Source of the DNA: Rhodanobacter sp.
Lineage (GTDB): Bacteria; Pseudomonadota; Gammaproteobacteria; Xanthomonadales; Rhodanobacteraceae
DNA length: 57,219 bases
Direction of reading: 5' to 3'
Assembly: GCA_004298015.1 (NCBI GenBank)
Contig: SCSE01000003.1
Coordinates: forward strand, 1 to 57,219
Numbering within the stretch: position 1 is the first letter of the stretch; each line of letters begins with the position of its first letter. Below the pieces are notes generated by a model. The model saw nothing but the letters and a program-made list of their open reading frames with translations. It was not told the DNA's origin and made no database searches. Below, one piece after another: positions 32,869-41,992 of this stretch. The translations under genes were made by a program, and so were the position numbers.

Positions 32869-35162
32869 CCGGACTGCGTCACTGGTTGAACAGGGGGCTG
32901 CTTGGTCTCACCGTGCTTGCACTGCTCGGTGGTATCGCGCTGCATGGGTCCGGGGACATTGAGGCCGCCGCGCTGACATGGAGCTCAAGCGCTCTGCTGA
33001 TGGCGGGCCTGCTGCTGGTCGAGATCGTGATTCGACTGCGTCGTCGCGAGCTCGGCGTGGACCTGATTGCGTTGATGGCGATCAGCGGTGCGGTGCTGTT
33101 GGGACAGGCGCTGGTGGCGGCGGTGATTGCGTTGATGCTGGCCGGTGGCCGGGCCCTGGAGGAGTACACCACGCATCGCGCAGAGCGTGAGCTGCGGCGC
33201 CTGATTGAACGCGCGCCGCGTACGGCCTGGCGCTACTGCGGACAGACGCTGGAGCAAGTGCCTGTGGAGCGCGTGCAGCCGGGGGATCGACTGCTGCTGC
33301 GCATGGGCGAGGTGGTGCCGGTCGATGGCAAGGTGCTGGATGGGACGGTGACCCTGGACGAATCGGCGCTGACGGGTGAGTCGTTGCCGGTGCGCCGTCA
33401 GGTTGGCGAGGCGATACGCAGCGGTGTCGTCAACGCGGGGGCGCCGTTCGACATGGCCGCCAGCCAGTCGTCGTCGCGCAGTACCTACGCCGGCATCGTG
33501 CGCATGGTCGAAGCGGCGCGGCAGTCGCGCGCGCCGTTCGTGCGTCTGGCGGATCGCTATGCGCTGGCCTTGATTCCGTTGACCCTGCTACTGGCCGGTG
33601 CCGCGTGGTTGCTCAGCGGCGACCCCGTGCGCGCCCTGGCCGTGTTGGTGGTGGCCACGCCGTGTCCACTGATCCTGGCCGTGCCGGTGGCGATCGTGGC
33701 TGGTATCTCGCGCAGTGCCCGCCGCGGCATCCTGGTCAAGGACGGCGCCACGCTGGAAGCGCTGGCGCGTGGACAAATCCTCTTTCTGGACAAGACCGGT
33801 ACGCTTACCGCTGGTCAGGTGAGTGTGTTGGCGGTGGAGAGCGTCGGTCTCCATACGCCAGCACAGTTGTTGCGGCTGGCCGCGTCGCTGGGGCAGGCAT
33901 CGCCGCATGTGGTGGCGCAGGCGATCGTGCGGGCGGGGCAGGCACAGGGCCTGTCACTGGTTGTCCCGCGAGAGGTTGGTGAGGAGCCGGGTGCGGGCCT
34001 GCATGGCGTGGTCGATGGGCATCAGGTGATCTTCGGTGGCCACCATTACGTGGCTGCCGCGACGCCGCCGCAGCCATGGGCGGACGCCCTGCTGCGGCGG
34101 ATGGTCTATGAAGATATCGGCGGCAGCTTCATCGCCATCGACGGGGTGCTGGCCGGCGCAGTGCTGTTTGCCGACCGGCTGCGGCTGGAGTCCCCGCGCG
34201 CGTTGCGCCTGCTGCGTCAAGCCGGCATCGGACACATCGTGATGCTCACCGGAGACCGTCAGGAGGTGGCTCAGGCGATCGGCCTGGCGGCGGGCGTGGA
34301 CGAGGTGCGTGCAGGGCTCTCGCCGGGCGACAAACTGCTGGCGATCAAGCGGGGCCATGCCCAGGGCATCACCCTGATGGTCGGCGACGGCATCAACGAC
34401 GCACCGGCACTGGCGGCGGCTGACGTCGGCATCGCGATGGGTGCGCGCGGGGCCACCGCATCGTCCGAGGCGGCGGGGGTGGTGGTACTGGTCGATCGGT
34501 TGGATCGCATCGCAGAAGCACTGCAGATTGCCCGTCGTACCAGGCGCATCGCGGTGCAGGGCGTGGTGGCCGGCATGGGGTTGTCGTTGCTGGCCATGTT
34601 GTTGGCGGCGATCGGTCAATTGCCACCGTTGCCCGGCGCGATCGTGCAGGAGGCCATCGATGTGGCAGTGATCCTCAACGCGTTGCGTGCCGTGACGGGA
34701 GGCTGGGGCAACCGGTCGCCAAGGCTCCGTGATATCGGGCAGGGTGAACGCCTTCGCGACGAGCATGTCGGCTTGTCTCCCGTGCTGGAGCGGGTACATG
34801 CATTGGCCGAGGGGTTCGCCGGTCTGGCGCCGACGGCCGCACGCGATGAGCTGGCAGCACTGGTCGAGTTGCTGGAGCGCGAGCTGGTCCCTCACGAACA
34901 GGCGGATGAGCGCAAGCTGTATCCGCAGCTGGCTATCCAGTTGCAAGGCGACGATCCGTTGGCGGCAATGAGCCATACCCATCGTGAGATTTTTCGTCTG
35001 ACCCGATTGCTGGCACGCATGAGCGATGACCTGCAGGCCGACGACGGTGCGCCGGCGTTGTCCGCTACGGAGATACACCGCGTTGTGCAGCAGTTGGATA
35101 CCATTTTGAGCCTGCATTTTTCGCAGGAAGATGAGCTGTACCATAATCTCGCCGGTCATTGA
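32859..35162 (+). CDS. P1B-5-type heavy-metal ATPase with C-terminal hemerythrin domain
   Basis: Inner-membrane metal-exporting P-type ATPase of about 767 aa. The start is taken as TTG 32859, overlapping the usp stop by 10 bp, since no ATG exists before residue 47; it is uncertain. Visible motifs are the actuator TGES near 172, the metal-site TPCPL in TM4 near 267-271, the phosphorylation site DKTGTLTAG near 311 and GDGINDAPAL near 509. There is no N-terminal metal-binding domain. The last 125 residues form a hemerythrin-like bundle with PHEQADERKLYP, HTHREI and LHFSQEDELYH. TPC plus a hemerythrin tail defines the P1B-5 group, for which iron or nickel is the reported cargo. The tail may sense iron or oxygen. 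Confidence 0.85.
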   Translation: MSLTGLRHWLNRGLLGLTVLALLGGIALHGSGDIEAAALTWSSSALLMAGLLLVEIVIRLRRRELGVDLIALMAISGAVLLGQALVAAVIALMLAGGRALEEYTTHRAERELRRLIERAPRTAWRYCGQTLEQVPVERVQPGDRLLLRMGEVVPVDGKVLDGTVTLDESALTGESLPVRRQVGEAIRSGVVNAGAPFDMAASQSSSRSTYAGIVRMVEAARQSRAPFVRLADRYALALIPLTLLLAGAAWLLSGDPVRALAVLVVATPCPLILAVPVAIVAGISRSARRGILVKDGATLEALARGQILFLDKTGTLTAGQVSVLAVESVGLHTPAQLLRLAASLGQASPHVVAQAIVRAGQAQGLSLVVPREVGEEPGAGLHGVVDGHQVIFGGHHYVAAATPPQPWADALLRRMVYEDIGGSFIAIDGVLAGAVLFADRLRLESPRALRLLRQAGIGHIVMLTGDRQEVAQAIGLAAGVDEVRAGLSPGDKLLAIKRGHAQGITLMVGDGINDAPALAAADVGIAMGARGATASSEAAGVVVLVDRLDRIAEALQIARRTRRIAVQGVVAGMGLSLLAMLLAAIGQLPPLPGAIVQEAIDVAVILNALRAVTGGWGNRSPRLRDIGQGERLRDEHVGLSPVLERVHALAEGFAGLAPTAARDELAALVELLERELVPHEQADERKLYPQLAIQLQGDDPLAAMSHTHREIFRLTRLLARMSDDLQADDGAPALSATEIHRVVQQLDTILSLHFSQEDELYHNLAGH

Positions 35163-35288
35163 GCGCTTGCCTTGCTTCCGATTTCGTCCGATTCGGCGGC
35201 TCGGGTTCGTTGGCGCACTGCAGCACAATGCGATAACCTCTCAATTGCAATAGTTCCACAACCCCGTGGGGCTGTTATCCGCGTAGCG

Positions 35289-36059
35289 ATGAAAATGCCT
35301 CAAAACGCAACGGTTGTGGCTGATCTGGACACGGTACGACGCAGCTGCGGCTATTGCGCCATGCATGACCTGTGCTTGCCAGTAGGCCTCAGCGACAGTG
35401 AATTGGTGAAACTGGATGCCAGCGTGCGGGACAAGCGTCCGCTTGATCGCGGCGATGTACTTTTCCATCAGGGGGGGTCCTTCACGGCGTTGTATGTCGT
35501 GCGCTCTGGCTCCCTGAAGACCTTCGTCGAAGGTTCCGACGGCGATTTGCAGATTCTCGGTTTCCATCTTCCGGGTGAAATCCTCGGTATCGGTGGCCTG
35601 ACCAGCGATCACTATTCGTCCAGCGCGCAGGCACTCGAGCGCTCCAGTATCTGTGAGCTGCCCTACATCCAGTTGCGGACCGTCAGCAGCGCGGTGCCCG
35701 CATTGCATGATCAGCTGATGCGGGTGATCAGCCGTGAGGTCGTCGCCGAGCAGGGACACATGGTGATGATCGGCAAGCAGAACGCCCAGCGGCGACTTGC
35801 CATTTTTCTGCGCGGTCTGGCGGATCGCTACGGTCGACTTTCACGGGATCCATCGGCGTTGATGTTGCCGATGTCCCGCTACGAAATCGCCAACTATCTG
35901 GGTCTGGTGATCGAGACGGTCAGCCGATTGTTCAGCCGCCTGGAGGCGGCAGGGATCCTCGCCGTGAATCGCAAGTCGGTGCGCATCCTGCGGCCGGACC
36001 TGCTGGAGCAGCTGTGTGGCGGTGAATCCGGCGTCCAGAGTGCCGCCGGGACACGTTGA
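35289..36059 (+). CDS. fnr: FNR-type oxygen-sensing transcriptional regulator
   Basis: Crp/Fnr regulator of 256 aa. With ATG 35289 the cluster-ligand cysteines fall at residues 20, 23 and 29 (SCGYCAMHDLC) and 122 (SSICELPY), exactly the E. coli FNR numbering, which both fixes the start and predicts an O2-labile 4Fe-4S cluster. The cNMP-like barrel follows, and the C-terminal recognition helix reads IANYLGLVIETVSRLFSRLE with the E-x2-S-R DNA contacts that read TTGAT/ATCAA-type boxes. It is 126 bp downstream of the P1B-5 ATPase on the same strand. It probably controls the FNR boxes at 32.2-32.3 kb and other anaerobic genes such as nar. Confidence 0.92.
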   Translation: MKMPQNATVVADLDTVRRSCGYCAMHDLCLPVGLSDSELVKLDASVRDKRPLDRGDVLFHQGGSFTALYVVRSGSLKTFVEGSDGDLQILGFHLPGEILGIGGLTSDHYSSSAQALERSSICELPYIQLRTVSSAVPALHDQLMRVISREVVAEQGHMVMIGKQNAQRRLAIFLRGLADRYGRLSRDPSALMLPMSRYEIANYLGLVIETVSRLFSRLEAAGILAVNRKSVRILRPDLLEQLCGGESGVQSAAGTR

Positions 36060-36471
36060 GCGACAGATTTTTCCTGTCGGGTAGTCGTGAACCGGCGGTG
36101 ACGGAATTCGATGCGTATCCGGGTGAATGTTGCAGGACTTCGCGTGCGCGGAATACCCACATGAAGGGTCGCGTTGGTGCTGGCAATCAGGCGCCGGGCT
36201 TTGCGCACCAGCATGCCGACGTCCCGATTCCCCTGCGGGGATTGACGCAACGAGCATCCACAAGTCACGGCAACATGACGCCCGTTCGCGGATCATGGAA
36301 TTTGAGTGGTGCAAGCCCGTGGAGCATGTGCGGGTCGCTGCGTCGCCGACCCGTCGGCCGCGAGCAGCAGACCGCCCGCTCGCTCCGCCCGCTCGCTCCG
36401 GTAGACGGCTGGGGCAGCGCATGCGATCCAGCGCCTTTCGTCCATTTTCTTCGCTTTCAGAGGAGTCTTTC
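36060..36471. other. Intergenic region before the SDR gene
   Basis: This 412-bp stretch has no recognisable gene or repeat. Longer frames on both strands carry out-of-frame, low-complexity Arg/Ser translations. The AGGAG site for the SDR gene is at its end (36460-36464). Confidence 0.4.
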
Positions 36472-37206
36472 GTGAACTTCAGAGATATCAAAAACAGTGT
36501 GGCCGTGATCACCGGTGCTTCCAGCGGCATTGGTCAGGCTACGGCTCGGGCACTCGTGGAGGAGGGTGTGCACGTGGTGCTGGTCGCGCGCAGCAGGGAC
36601 AAACTGGAGGCGCTGGCCAGCGAGCTCGGGGAGCGTGCGGTGGTCAAGGCAGCTGACGTTGCCGATGTCGACGCGGTGGCACGGGTGTTCGGCGAGGTCA
36701 AGCAGGCCTTCGGTGGCCTCGACCTGCTGTTCAACAACGCAGGTGTCGGCTACCACAATGCGTTCGAACACAGCACGCGCGATGAGTGGACGGCCACCAT
36801 CGATGCCAACCTGTATGGCGTGCTCAACTGCACGCAGCAGGCGATCCCGCTGCTGCGTGGGCGGCACGGTGCGATGATCAGCACCGTATCCAGTGTCGGT
36901 GGCCGTTACGGTATTGCCGGATGGTCGGTATACAACGCGACCAAGTTTGCGGTGGTCGGTTTCCACGACGCCTTGCGCAAGGAGTTGGGTGAGGAAGGCA
37001 TCCGGGTATCGCTGGTCGAGCCCGGCGCGGTGCATACGAACTGGGGGCACAATGTACCGGCGGACCAGATGAAGCAGCGACGGGATGCGCTGGACGCGTT
37101 GCACGCCGAGGATATTGCCAATGCCCTGGTGTATGCATTTGCCCAGCCCGCCCACGTCAATATCCAGGAGGCATTGATCATGCCGACCCGACAGATTTCG
37201 CCATAA
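36472..37206 (+). CDS. Short-chain dehydrogenase/reductase
   Basis: NAD(P)-dependent oxidoreductase of 244 aa. The Rossmann motif TGASSGIGQA lies near residues 13-22, NNAG near 88, and the catalytic tetrad Asn-Ser-Tyr-Lys is represented by IDANLYGV, STVSSVGG and YNATKFA (Y-x3-K near 157-161). The start is GTG 36472 behind a clear AGGAG; the frame is open further upstream but reads into the intergenic DNA. It is followed after 59 bp by an aldo/keto reductase in the same direction, so the pair may form a carbonyl-detoxification operon. Substrate unknown. Confidence 0.9.
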   Translation: MNFRDIKNSVAVITGASSGIGQATARALVEEGVHVVLVARSRDKLEALASELGERAVVKAADVADVDAVARVFGEVKQAFGGLDLLFNNAGVGYHNAFEHSTRDEWTATIDANLYGVLNCTQQAIPLLRGRHGAMISTVSSVGGRYGIAGWSVYNATKFAVVGFHDALRKELGEEGIRVSLVEPGAVHTNWGHNVPADQMKQRRDALDALHAEDIANALVYAFAQPAHVNIQEALIMPTRQISP

Positions 37207-37265
37207 TCGCCCCGACCAGACACGACTGGACAGAATGCGCGATACCACCAGGAGGATCAGACAAC

Positions 37266-38318
37266 ATGCATTACAAACAACTGGGCGATACCGGGCTTTT
37301 CGTCTCCGAGCTGTGCCTTGGCACGATGACGTTCGGTGGCAAGGGCGAGATGTGGAGCAAGATCGGCGACCTGCAGCAGAACGATGCGGAGCGCTTGATC
37401 GGGCGGGCACGTGACGCCGGCATCAACTTCATCGACACCGCCGATGTGTACTCCGAAGGCCAGTCCGAGATCATCACCGGGCAGGCGCTGAAAAACCTGA
37501 AGGTGCCGCGCGAGGACGTGGTGGTGGCGACCAAGGTGTTTGGTGAAACCGGCACCAAGTCACCCAACTCGCGCGGGCTGTCACGTCATCACATCATGGA
37601 CGGGGTCAAGGCTAGCCTGAAGCGGTTGCAGCTGGACCACATCGACTTGTACCAGGTGCATGGTTTCGACCCGGCCACGCCTATCGAGGAAACCGTACGG
37701 GCCCTCGACACCCTGGTGCGGCATGGTCATGTGCGCTATGTCGGGGTATCCAACTGGGCCGCCTGGCAGATCGTCAAGGCGACAGGCCTCGCCGCGCAAC
37801 ATGGGCTGGAACGGTTCCAGTCGCTGCAGGCGTATTACACGATCGCCGGCCGGGATCTGGAGCGCGAGATCATCCCGGCGCTGCAGAGCGAGCAGCTCGG
37901 CCTGATGGTCTGGAGTCCGCTCGCTGGCGGCCTGCTGAGCGGCAAATACGGGCGTGACGTGGAGGCTGGCAAGGACAGCCGACGTGCCAGCTTCGACTTT
38001 CCGCCGGTGGACCGCGAGCGCGCCTACGACTGCATCGAGGTGATGCGTGGCATCGCCGACAAGAAAGGTGTGTCCGTCGCGCAGATTGCTCTTGCCTGGT
38101 TGTTGCATCAGCCAGCGGTCACCAGCGTCATTGTCGGCGCCAGGCGCATGGATCAGCTCGACGACAACCTTGCTGCCACAGCGGTCAGCCTCGGCAACGA
38201 CGAGCTGGCGGCGCTGGACAAGGTCAGCGCGCTGCCACCTGAATATCCGGGCTGGATGATCGAACACCAGGGCAAGCACCGACGCGAGCAACTGGAGGAA
38301 TCCATCCGGCGCCATTGA
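37266..38318 (+). CDS. Aldo/keto reductase
   Basis: NADPH-dependent carbonyl reductase of 350 aa with an (alpha/beta)8 fold. The catalytic tetrad is visible: Asp and Tyr in FIDTADVYSEGQSE (near 57-62), Lys in VVVATKVFG and His in DLYQVHGFDP. The cofactor-binding end PAVTSVIVGARRMDQLDDN (near 280-297) resembles the YajO/Tas-type subgroup. The start ATG 37266 follows GGAGGATC. Likely co-transcribed with the SDR gene upstream. Confidence 0.92.
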   Translation: MHYKQLGDTGLFVSELCLGTMTFGGKGEMWSKIGDLQQNDAERLIGRARDAGINFIDTADVYSEGQSEIITGQALKNLKVPREDVVVATKVFGETGTKSPNSRGLSRHHIMDGVKASLKRLQLDHIDLYQVHGFDPATPIEETVRALDTLVRHGHVRYVGVSNWAAWQIVKATGLAAQHGLERFQSLQAYYTIAGRDLEREIIPALQSEQLGLMVWSPLAGGLLSGKYGRDVEAGKDSRRASFDFPPVDRERAYDCIEVMRGIADKKGVSVAQIALAWLLHQPAVTSVIVGARRMDQLDDNLAATAVSLGNDELAALDKVSALPPEYPGWMIEHQGKHRREQLEESIRRH

Positions 38319-38409
38319 AATTTTTTGGCGCGTGCATGACGACCGGCCTATGTGGACATTGATCGGCAGGACTATTGTCGGCCATTGAAATCCCCGACGG
38401 AGAGGCCCT

Positions 38410-40575
38410 ATGCCGCGCCAACGCTCATGGCTGCCAGCCATTGTGTTTTTGTCTGTCGTGTGCAGCGCGAACGCGCGGCAGGCGACTGCCCCTGCCTACC
38501 CGCAAGCGTATCGTGACCATACGGTCGACAACTACTTCGGCCACAGGGTGCCCGCACCGTATCGTTGGATGGAGCAACTGGACAGTCCCCGGCTGCACGC
38601 ATGGGTGGCGAAGGAAAACGCGTTCACCGCCAGCCGCCTCCAGGCCATCGCCTCGCGCTCGTGGATCCACCACCGACTGACGCAGTTGCAGGATGTGCCG
38701 CACGAAAGCGTGCCGTATCAGGCCGGCAACATGCTTTTCTACAGCCACAATACCGGCCTGCAGAACCAGGGTGTGCTGTTCGTCAAGGCGGATCCGGACG
38801 CGCCAGCGCGGATCCTGCTCGATCCCAACACACTGTCGAAGGATGGCAGCATCGCGCTGCTCGACTGGCGCCCATCGGATCACGGCAAGCACGTGGTGTA
38901 TGGCCTGTCCCAGGGCGGTTCGGACTGGGAAACCCTGCACGTGCTGGACACCGCCAGCGGCAAACCGACCGACGACGTCATCCACTGGGTCAAGTTTTCC
39001 GGCTTGTCCTGGACCGCCGACGGCAAGGGTTTTTTCTATTCGCGCTATCCCGCACCCGCCAAGGGTCAGGCGATTGCCGACAAGGTTTCTGTGCAGTCGC
39101 TGTACTACCACCGGCTTGGCAGCCCCCAAGGCGACGACACCCTGATCTACAGCAATCCGAAGTTGCCCGAGTGGGTGGTTGGCGGCCAGGTGTCAGAGGA
39201 CGGGCGTTTTCTGTTCGTTACCCTCAATCACGGCACTTCAAGCAACAACCGCCTGTACATTGCCGACCTCGGCGATGGCGCGCACCCCGACGTGAATGCG
39301 ACTCTGCAACCGGTATACACCGATGACAAGGCCGAATATCAGCCCGTCGGTCACCTCGGCGACACCATCTTTTTGCTGACCACGCGGGACGCCAAACGCG
39401 GGCGTGTCGTCGCCTTCGACGTGCGCAAGCCGGCGTTTGCCCACTGGAAGGTGATCGTTCCGGAGGGTGCCAGCGTGATCCAAAATGCCCAACTGGCCGG
39501 CGGCAAGCTGCTGGTCAACCGGCTGGTCGACGTCAAGAGCGATGTCAGCGTGTACACGCCCAATGGCCGCAAGGTCGGCTCGCTGCCGACGCCCACCGTG
39601 GGTACGGTGTATGGCATCCAGTCTCGCAAAGACCGCGACACAGTGTACTTCGGGTTTACCTCGTTTTTGTACCCGGGCACGGTTTACCGCTACGACGTGG
39701 CCAGCGGCAAGGCCAGTACGTTCTTCAAGCCGGACGTACCCTTCAATGCCACCAAGTACGCGACCAAACAGGTGTTCTACCATTCCAAGGACGGTACCCG
39801 CGTGCCGATGTTCATCACCTACCGCAAGGGTATCAAGCTGGACGGTGCCAATCCGACCCTGCTGTATGCCTACGGCGGTTTCGACATCAGCATCACGCCC
39901 AGCTTCTCCAACACCTTGCCGACCTGGCTGGACATGGGAGGTATCTACGCCGTGGCCAACATCCGCGGCGGCGGTGAGTATGGCCAGGCGTGGCACCACG
40001 CCGGCATGCTGGGCAACAAGCAGAATGTGTTCGACGATTTTGCCTGGGCGGCGAAATACCTGATCAGTCATCACTACACCAGCACGCCGCACCTGGGCAT
40101 CGAGGGCTACTCCAACGGCGGGCTGCTGGTGGGCGCCTCGATCACCGAGCACCCGGAACTGTTCGGCGCCGCCTACGCTGGCGCCGGGGTGCAGGACATG
40201 CTGCGCTATCAGAAATTCTCCGGCGGCGCGCTGTGGTCCCCCGAGTACGGCACGTCCGACAAGAAGAAGGACTTCGACTGGCTGATCAAGTATTCCCCAG
40301 TGCAGAACGTCAAGCCCGGCACCTGTTACCCGCCGACCATCCTGACCACGGCAGATCATGACGACCGCGTGGTTCCCAGCCATACCTACAAGTTCGCGGC
40401 GAGCCTGCAGCACGCGCAGGATTGTGCCAACCCGATCCTGCTGCGCGTGGACACCCAGACCAGCCACAACTACATGCCCACCAACAAGCGGATTGACCGC
40501 GCCGCCGATGTGCTCGCCTTCATGGCGCAGCATCTTGGTGCGTCAGCGCCGCTGAAGACCGGCGATGGAAAATAG
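38410..40575 (+). CDS. Prolyl oligopeptidase family serine peptidase (S9A), exported
   Basis: Endopeptidase of 721 aa that cuts after proline in short peptides. It carries a signal peptide (LPAIVFLSVVCSANARQA), unlike cytosolic POPs. The seven-bladed propeller covers about residues 85-440. The alpha/beta-hydrolase domain has the nucleophile elbow GIEGYSNGGLL (Ser about 568), the acid in TADHDDRVVPSH (about 652) and the His in TQTSHNYMP (about 686). The His context lacks the Gly of the typical AGHG. ATG 38410 is used. It is the first of several genes for exported hydrolases here. Confidence 0.9.
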   Translation: MPRQRSWLPAIVFLSVVCSANARQATAPAYPQAYRDHTVDNYFGHRVPAPYRWMEQLDSPRLHAWVAKENAFTASRLQAIASRSWIHHRLTQLQDVPHESVPYQAGNMLFYSHNTGLQNQGVLFVKADPDAPARILLDPNTLSKDGSIALLDWRPSDHGKHVVYGLSQGGSDWETLHVLDTASGKPTDDVIHWVKFSGLSWTADGKGFFYSRYPAPAKGQAIADKVSVQSLYYHRLGSPQGDDTLIYSNPKLPEWVVGGQVSEDGRFLFVTLNHGTSSNNRLYIADLGDGAHPDVNATLQPVYTDDKAEYQPVGHLGDTIFLLTTRDAKRGRVVAFDVRKPAFAHWKVIVPEGASVIQNAQLAGGKLLVNRLVDVKSDVSVYTPNGRKVGSLPTPTVGTVYGIQSRKDRDTVYFGFTSFLYPGTVYRYDVASGKASTFFKPDVPFNATKYATKQVFYHSKDGTRVPMFITYRKGIKLDGANPTLLYAYGGFDISITPSFSNTLPTWLDMGGIYAVANIRGGGEYGQAWHHAGMLGNKQNVFDDFAWAAKYLISHHYTSTPHLGIEGYSNGGLLVGASITEHPELFGAAYAGAGVQDMLRYQKFSGGALWSPEYGTSDKKKDFDWLIKYSPVQNVKPGTCYPPTILTTADHDDRVVPSHTYKFAASLQHAQDCANPILLRVDTQTSHNYMPTNKRIDRAADVLAFMAQHLGASAPLKTGDGK

Positions 40576-40850
40576 TTGATGCCGAATCTGATCACCCATC
40601 TGCTGCATCCTCGCTTGGAGAATGGCTTGAGATGGCCATCCTCGATCGGTGGGGTCGAGCAAAACGTGGCAGACCGGCCATTCCTGAGGGATGTTGGTCA
40701 CGTATATTTTTGCTGACCGCAACTGCAGACGGTCACCTGATACGGGGCTGCGGAAGTGAGGATGCAACATGTGGGGAATCAGGGCACATCATTCGCTTGT
40801 CATCACGATATGGTAAAAAATTGCCCAATTCCCCCAATACGCATGCCGCC

Positions 40851-41723
40851 ATGAGCCGTCGAATCCTGCAACCCGCCCTGATCATGCTGTTTGCCGTGGC
40901 TACGGCTGTTTTCAGCACGGGCGCGCTGGCGTGGGGGCCGGAGGGGCATGCCATCGTCGCCGACATCGCGACCTTGCATCTGACGCCACGCACCCTCGCT
41001 CAGGTGCGCAAGTTGCTGGCGCTGGAAGGGCACCGCAGCCTGGATCAGGTCGCCTCGTGGCCGGATGAGATCCGCCGCGATCAGCCAGAAACAGGACCCT
41101 GGCATTACGTCGACATCCCGTTGGCGGCCACGCAGTACAGCCCGCGACGCGATTGTCGCCATGGCGATTGCGTGGTTTCGCGGATACCGCATTTCGCGAA
41201 AATTCTCGGCAATCGGGCCGCCACGCCGAAGCAGCGGCTGCGCGCGCTGAAGTTCCTGGTGCACTTCGTCGGTGACATCCACCAGCCTTTGCATACCGAG
41301 GATCACCACGACAAAGGTGGCAATGAGGTGCCGGTGATCTATTTCGGCCATCGCACCAGCCTTCATGCGATCTGGGACAGCGCCATCCTGGAACAGGCAC
41401 TGCACCTGCATACCGGCCCCGACTACAGCTTCGACCATGCGCTGGTATGGAAATCGGCGCGCCGACTCAACCGGCAGATCGGCGCTGCCGAGCGGGCTCG
41501 CTGGGCGCCACCGATGTTGGCGCGGCACTTGCTGCAGTCCACGGTGCAATGGGCCGAACAGTCCCATGCACTGGCGCGCCAGGTGGCCTATCCGGCGCTA
41601 CCGGCGCATCCGGTCTATGGCTGGTCCGATACCTATCAGGCGAAGGCCTGGCCGGTAGTCGAGCGCCAGCTTGAGCGCGCCGGCATCCGTCTCGCAGCCG
41701 TGTTGAACGGCGAGTTGGGCTGA
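40851..41723 (+). CDS. S1/P1 nuclease family protein, exported
   Basis: Zinc-dependent nuclease of 290 aa acting on single-stranded nucleic acids and 3'-nucleotides. The signal peptide is cleaved before WGPEGHAIVA, so the mature N-terminal Trp, whose backbone binds zinc, is conserved. Other ligands are visible in WPDEIRRD, WHYVDIPL, HFVGDIHQPLHTED (H-x3-D region) and SLHAIWDSAIL. ATG 40851 is chosen because it opens this signal peptide; the frame extends to 40632 without sense. It may work with RNase T2 in extracellular nucleotide scavenging. Confidence 0.9.
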   Translation: MSRRILQPALIMLFAVATAVFSTGALAWGPEGHAIVADIATLHLTPRTLAQVRKLLALEGHRSLDQVASWPDEIRRDQPETGPWHYVDIPLAATQYSPRRDCRHGDCVVSRIPHFAKILGNRAATPKQRLRALKFLVHFVGDIHQPLHTEDHHDKGGNEVPVIYFGHRTSLHAIWDSAILEQALHLHTGPDYSFDHALVWKSARRLNRQIGAAERARWAPPMLARHLLQSTVQWAEQSHALARQVAYPALPAHPVYGWSDTYQAKAWPVVERQLERAGIRLAAVLNGELG

Positions 41724-41953
41724 TTCGCTCGCAGGCAGGCCGGAAAACCATCGGCAGCAGTCCCCAGGCGCGCGTCGGCATCATGGATCTTCCTACTTCC
41801 GAAGGGCGGAACGCCCGGCGGTTCAGTGAGCTGTGAAGCCGGGCCCGCTTGAAACGTCGAGACTGACCGGCAGCTCGATGGGCTTTGGCGGTTTCAGGGT
41901 GGTCGTCATCAGAGTACAGTTTCCGCGGGGATGCGGCATACGCTTGTTTTGTC

Positions 41954-41968
41954 GTGACGTTTTGTCAC
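41954..41968. promoter_or_regulatory. Perfect inverted repeat upstream of the rhodanese gene
   Basis: GTGACGTTTTGTCAC, two 5-nt arms around 5 nt, centred 32 bp before the ATG at 41993. Its position between promoter and start would suit a repressor operator. The regulator is unknown. Confidence 0.3.
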
Positions 41969-41992
41969 GCACATGAACTTTGGGAGGGGAAC

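Noticed and set aside
35163..35288. FNR autoregulatory box before fnr
   Set aside because: caattgcaat is present but no TTGAY-N4-RTCAA dyad with acceptable spacing.
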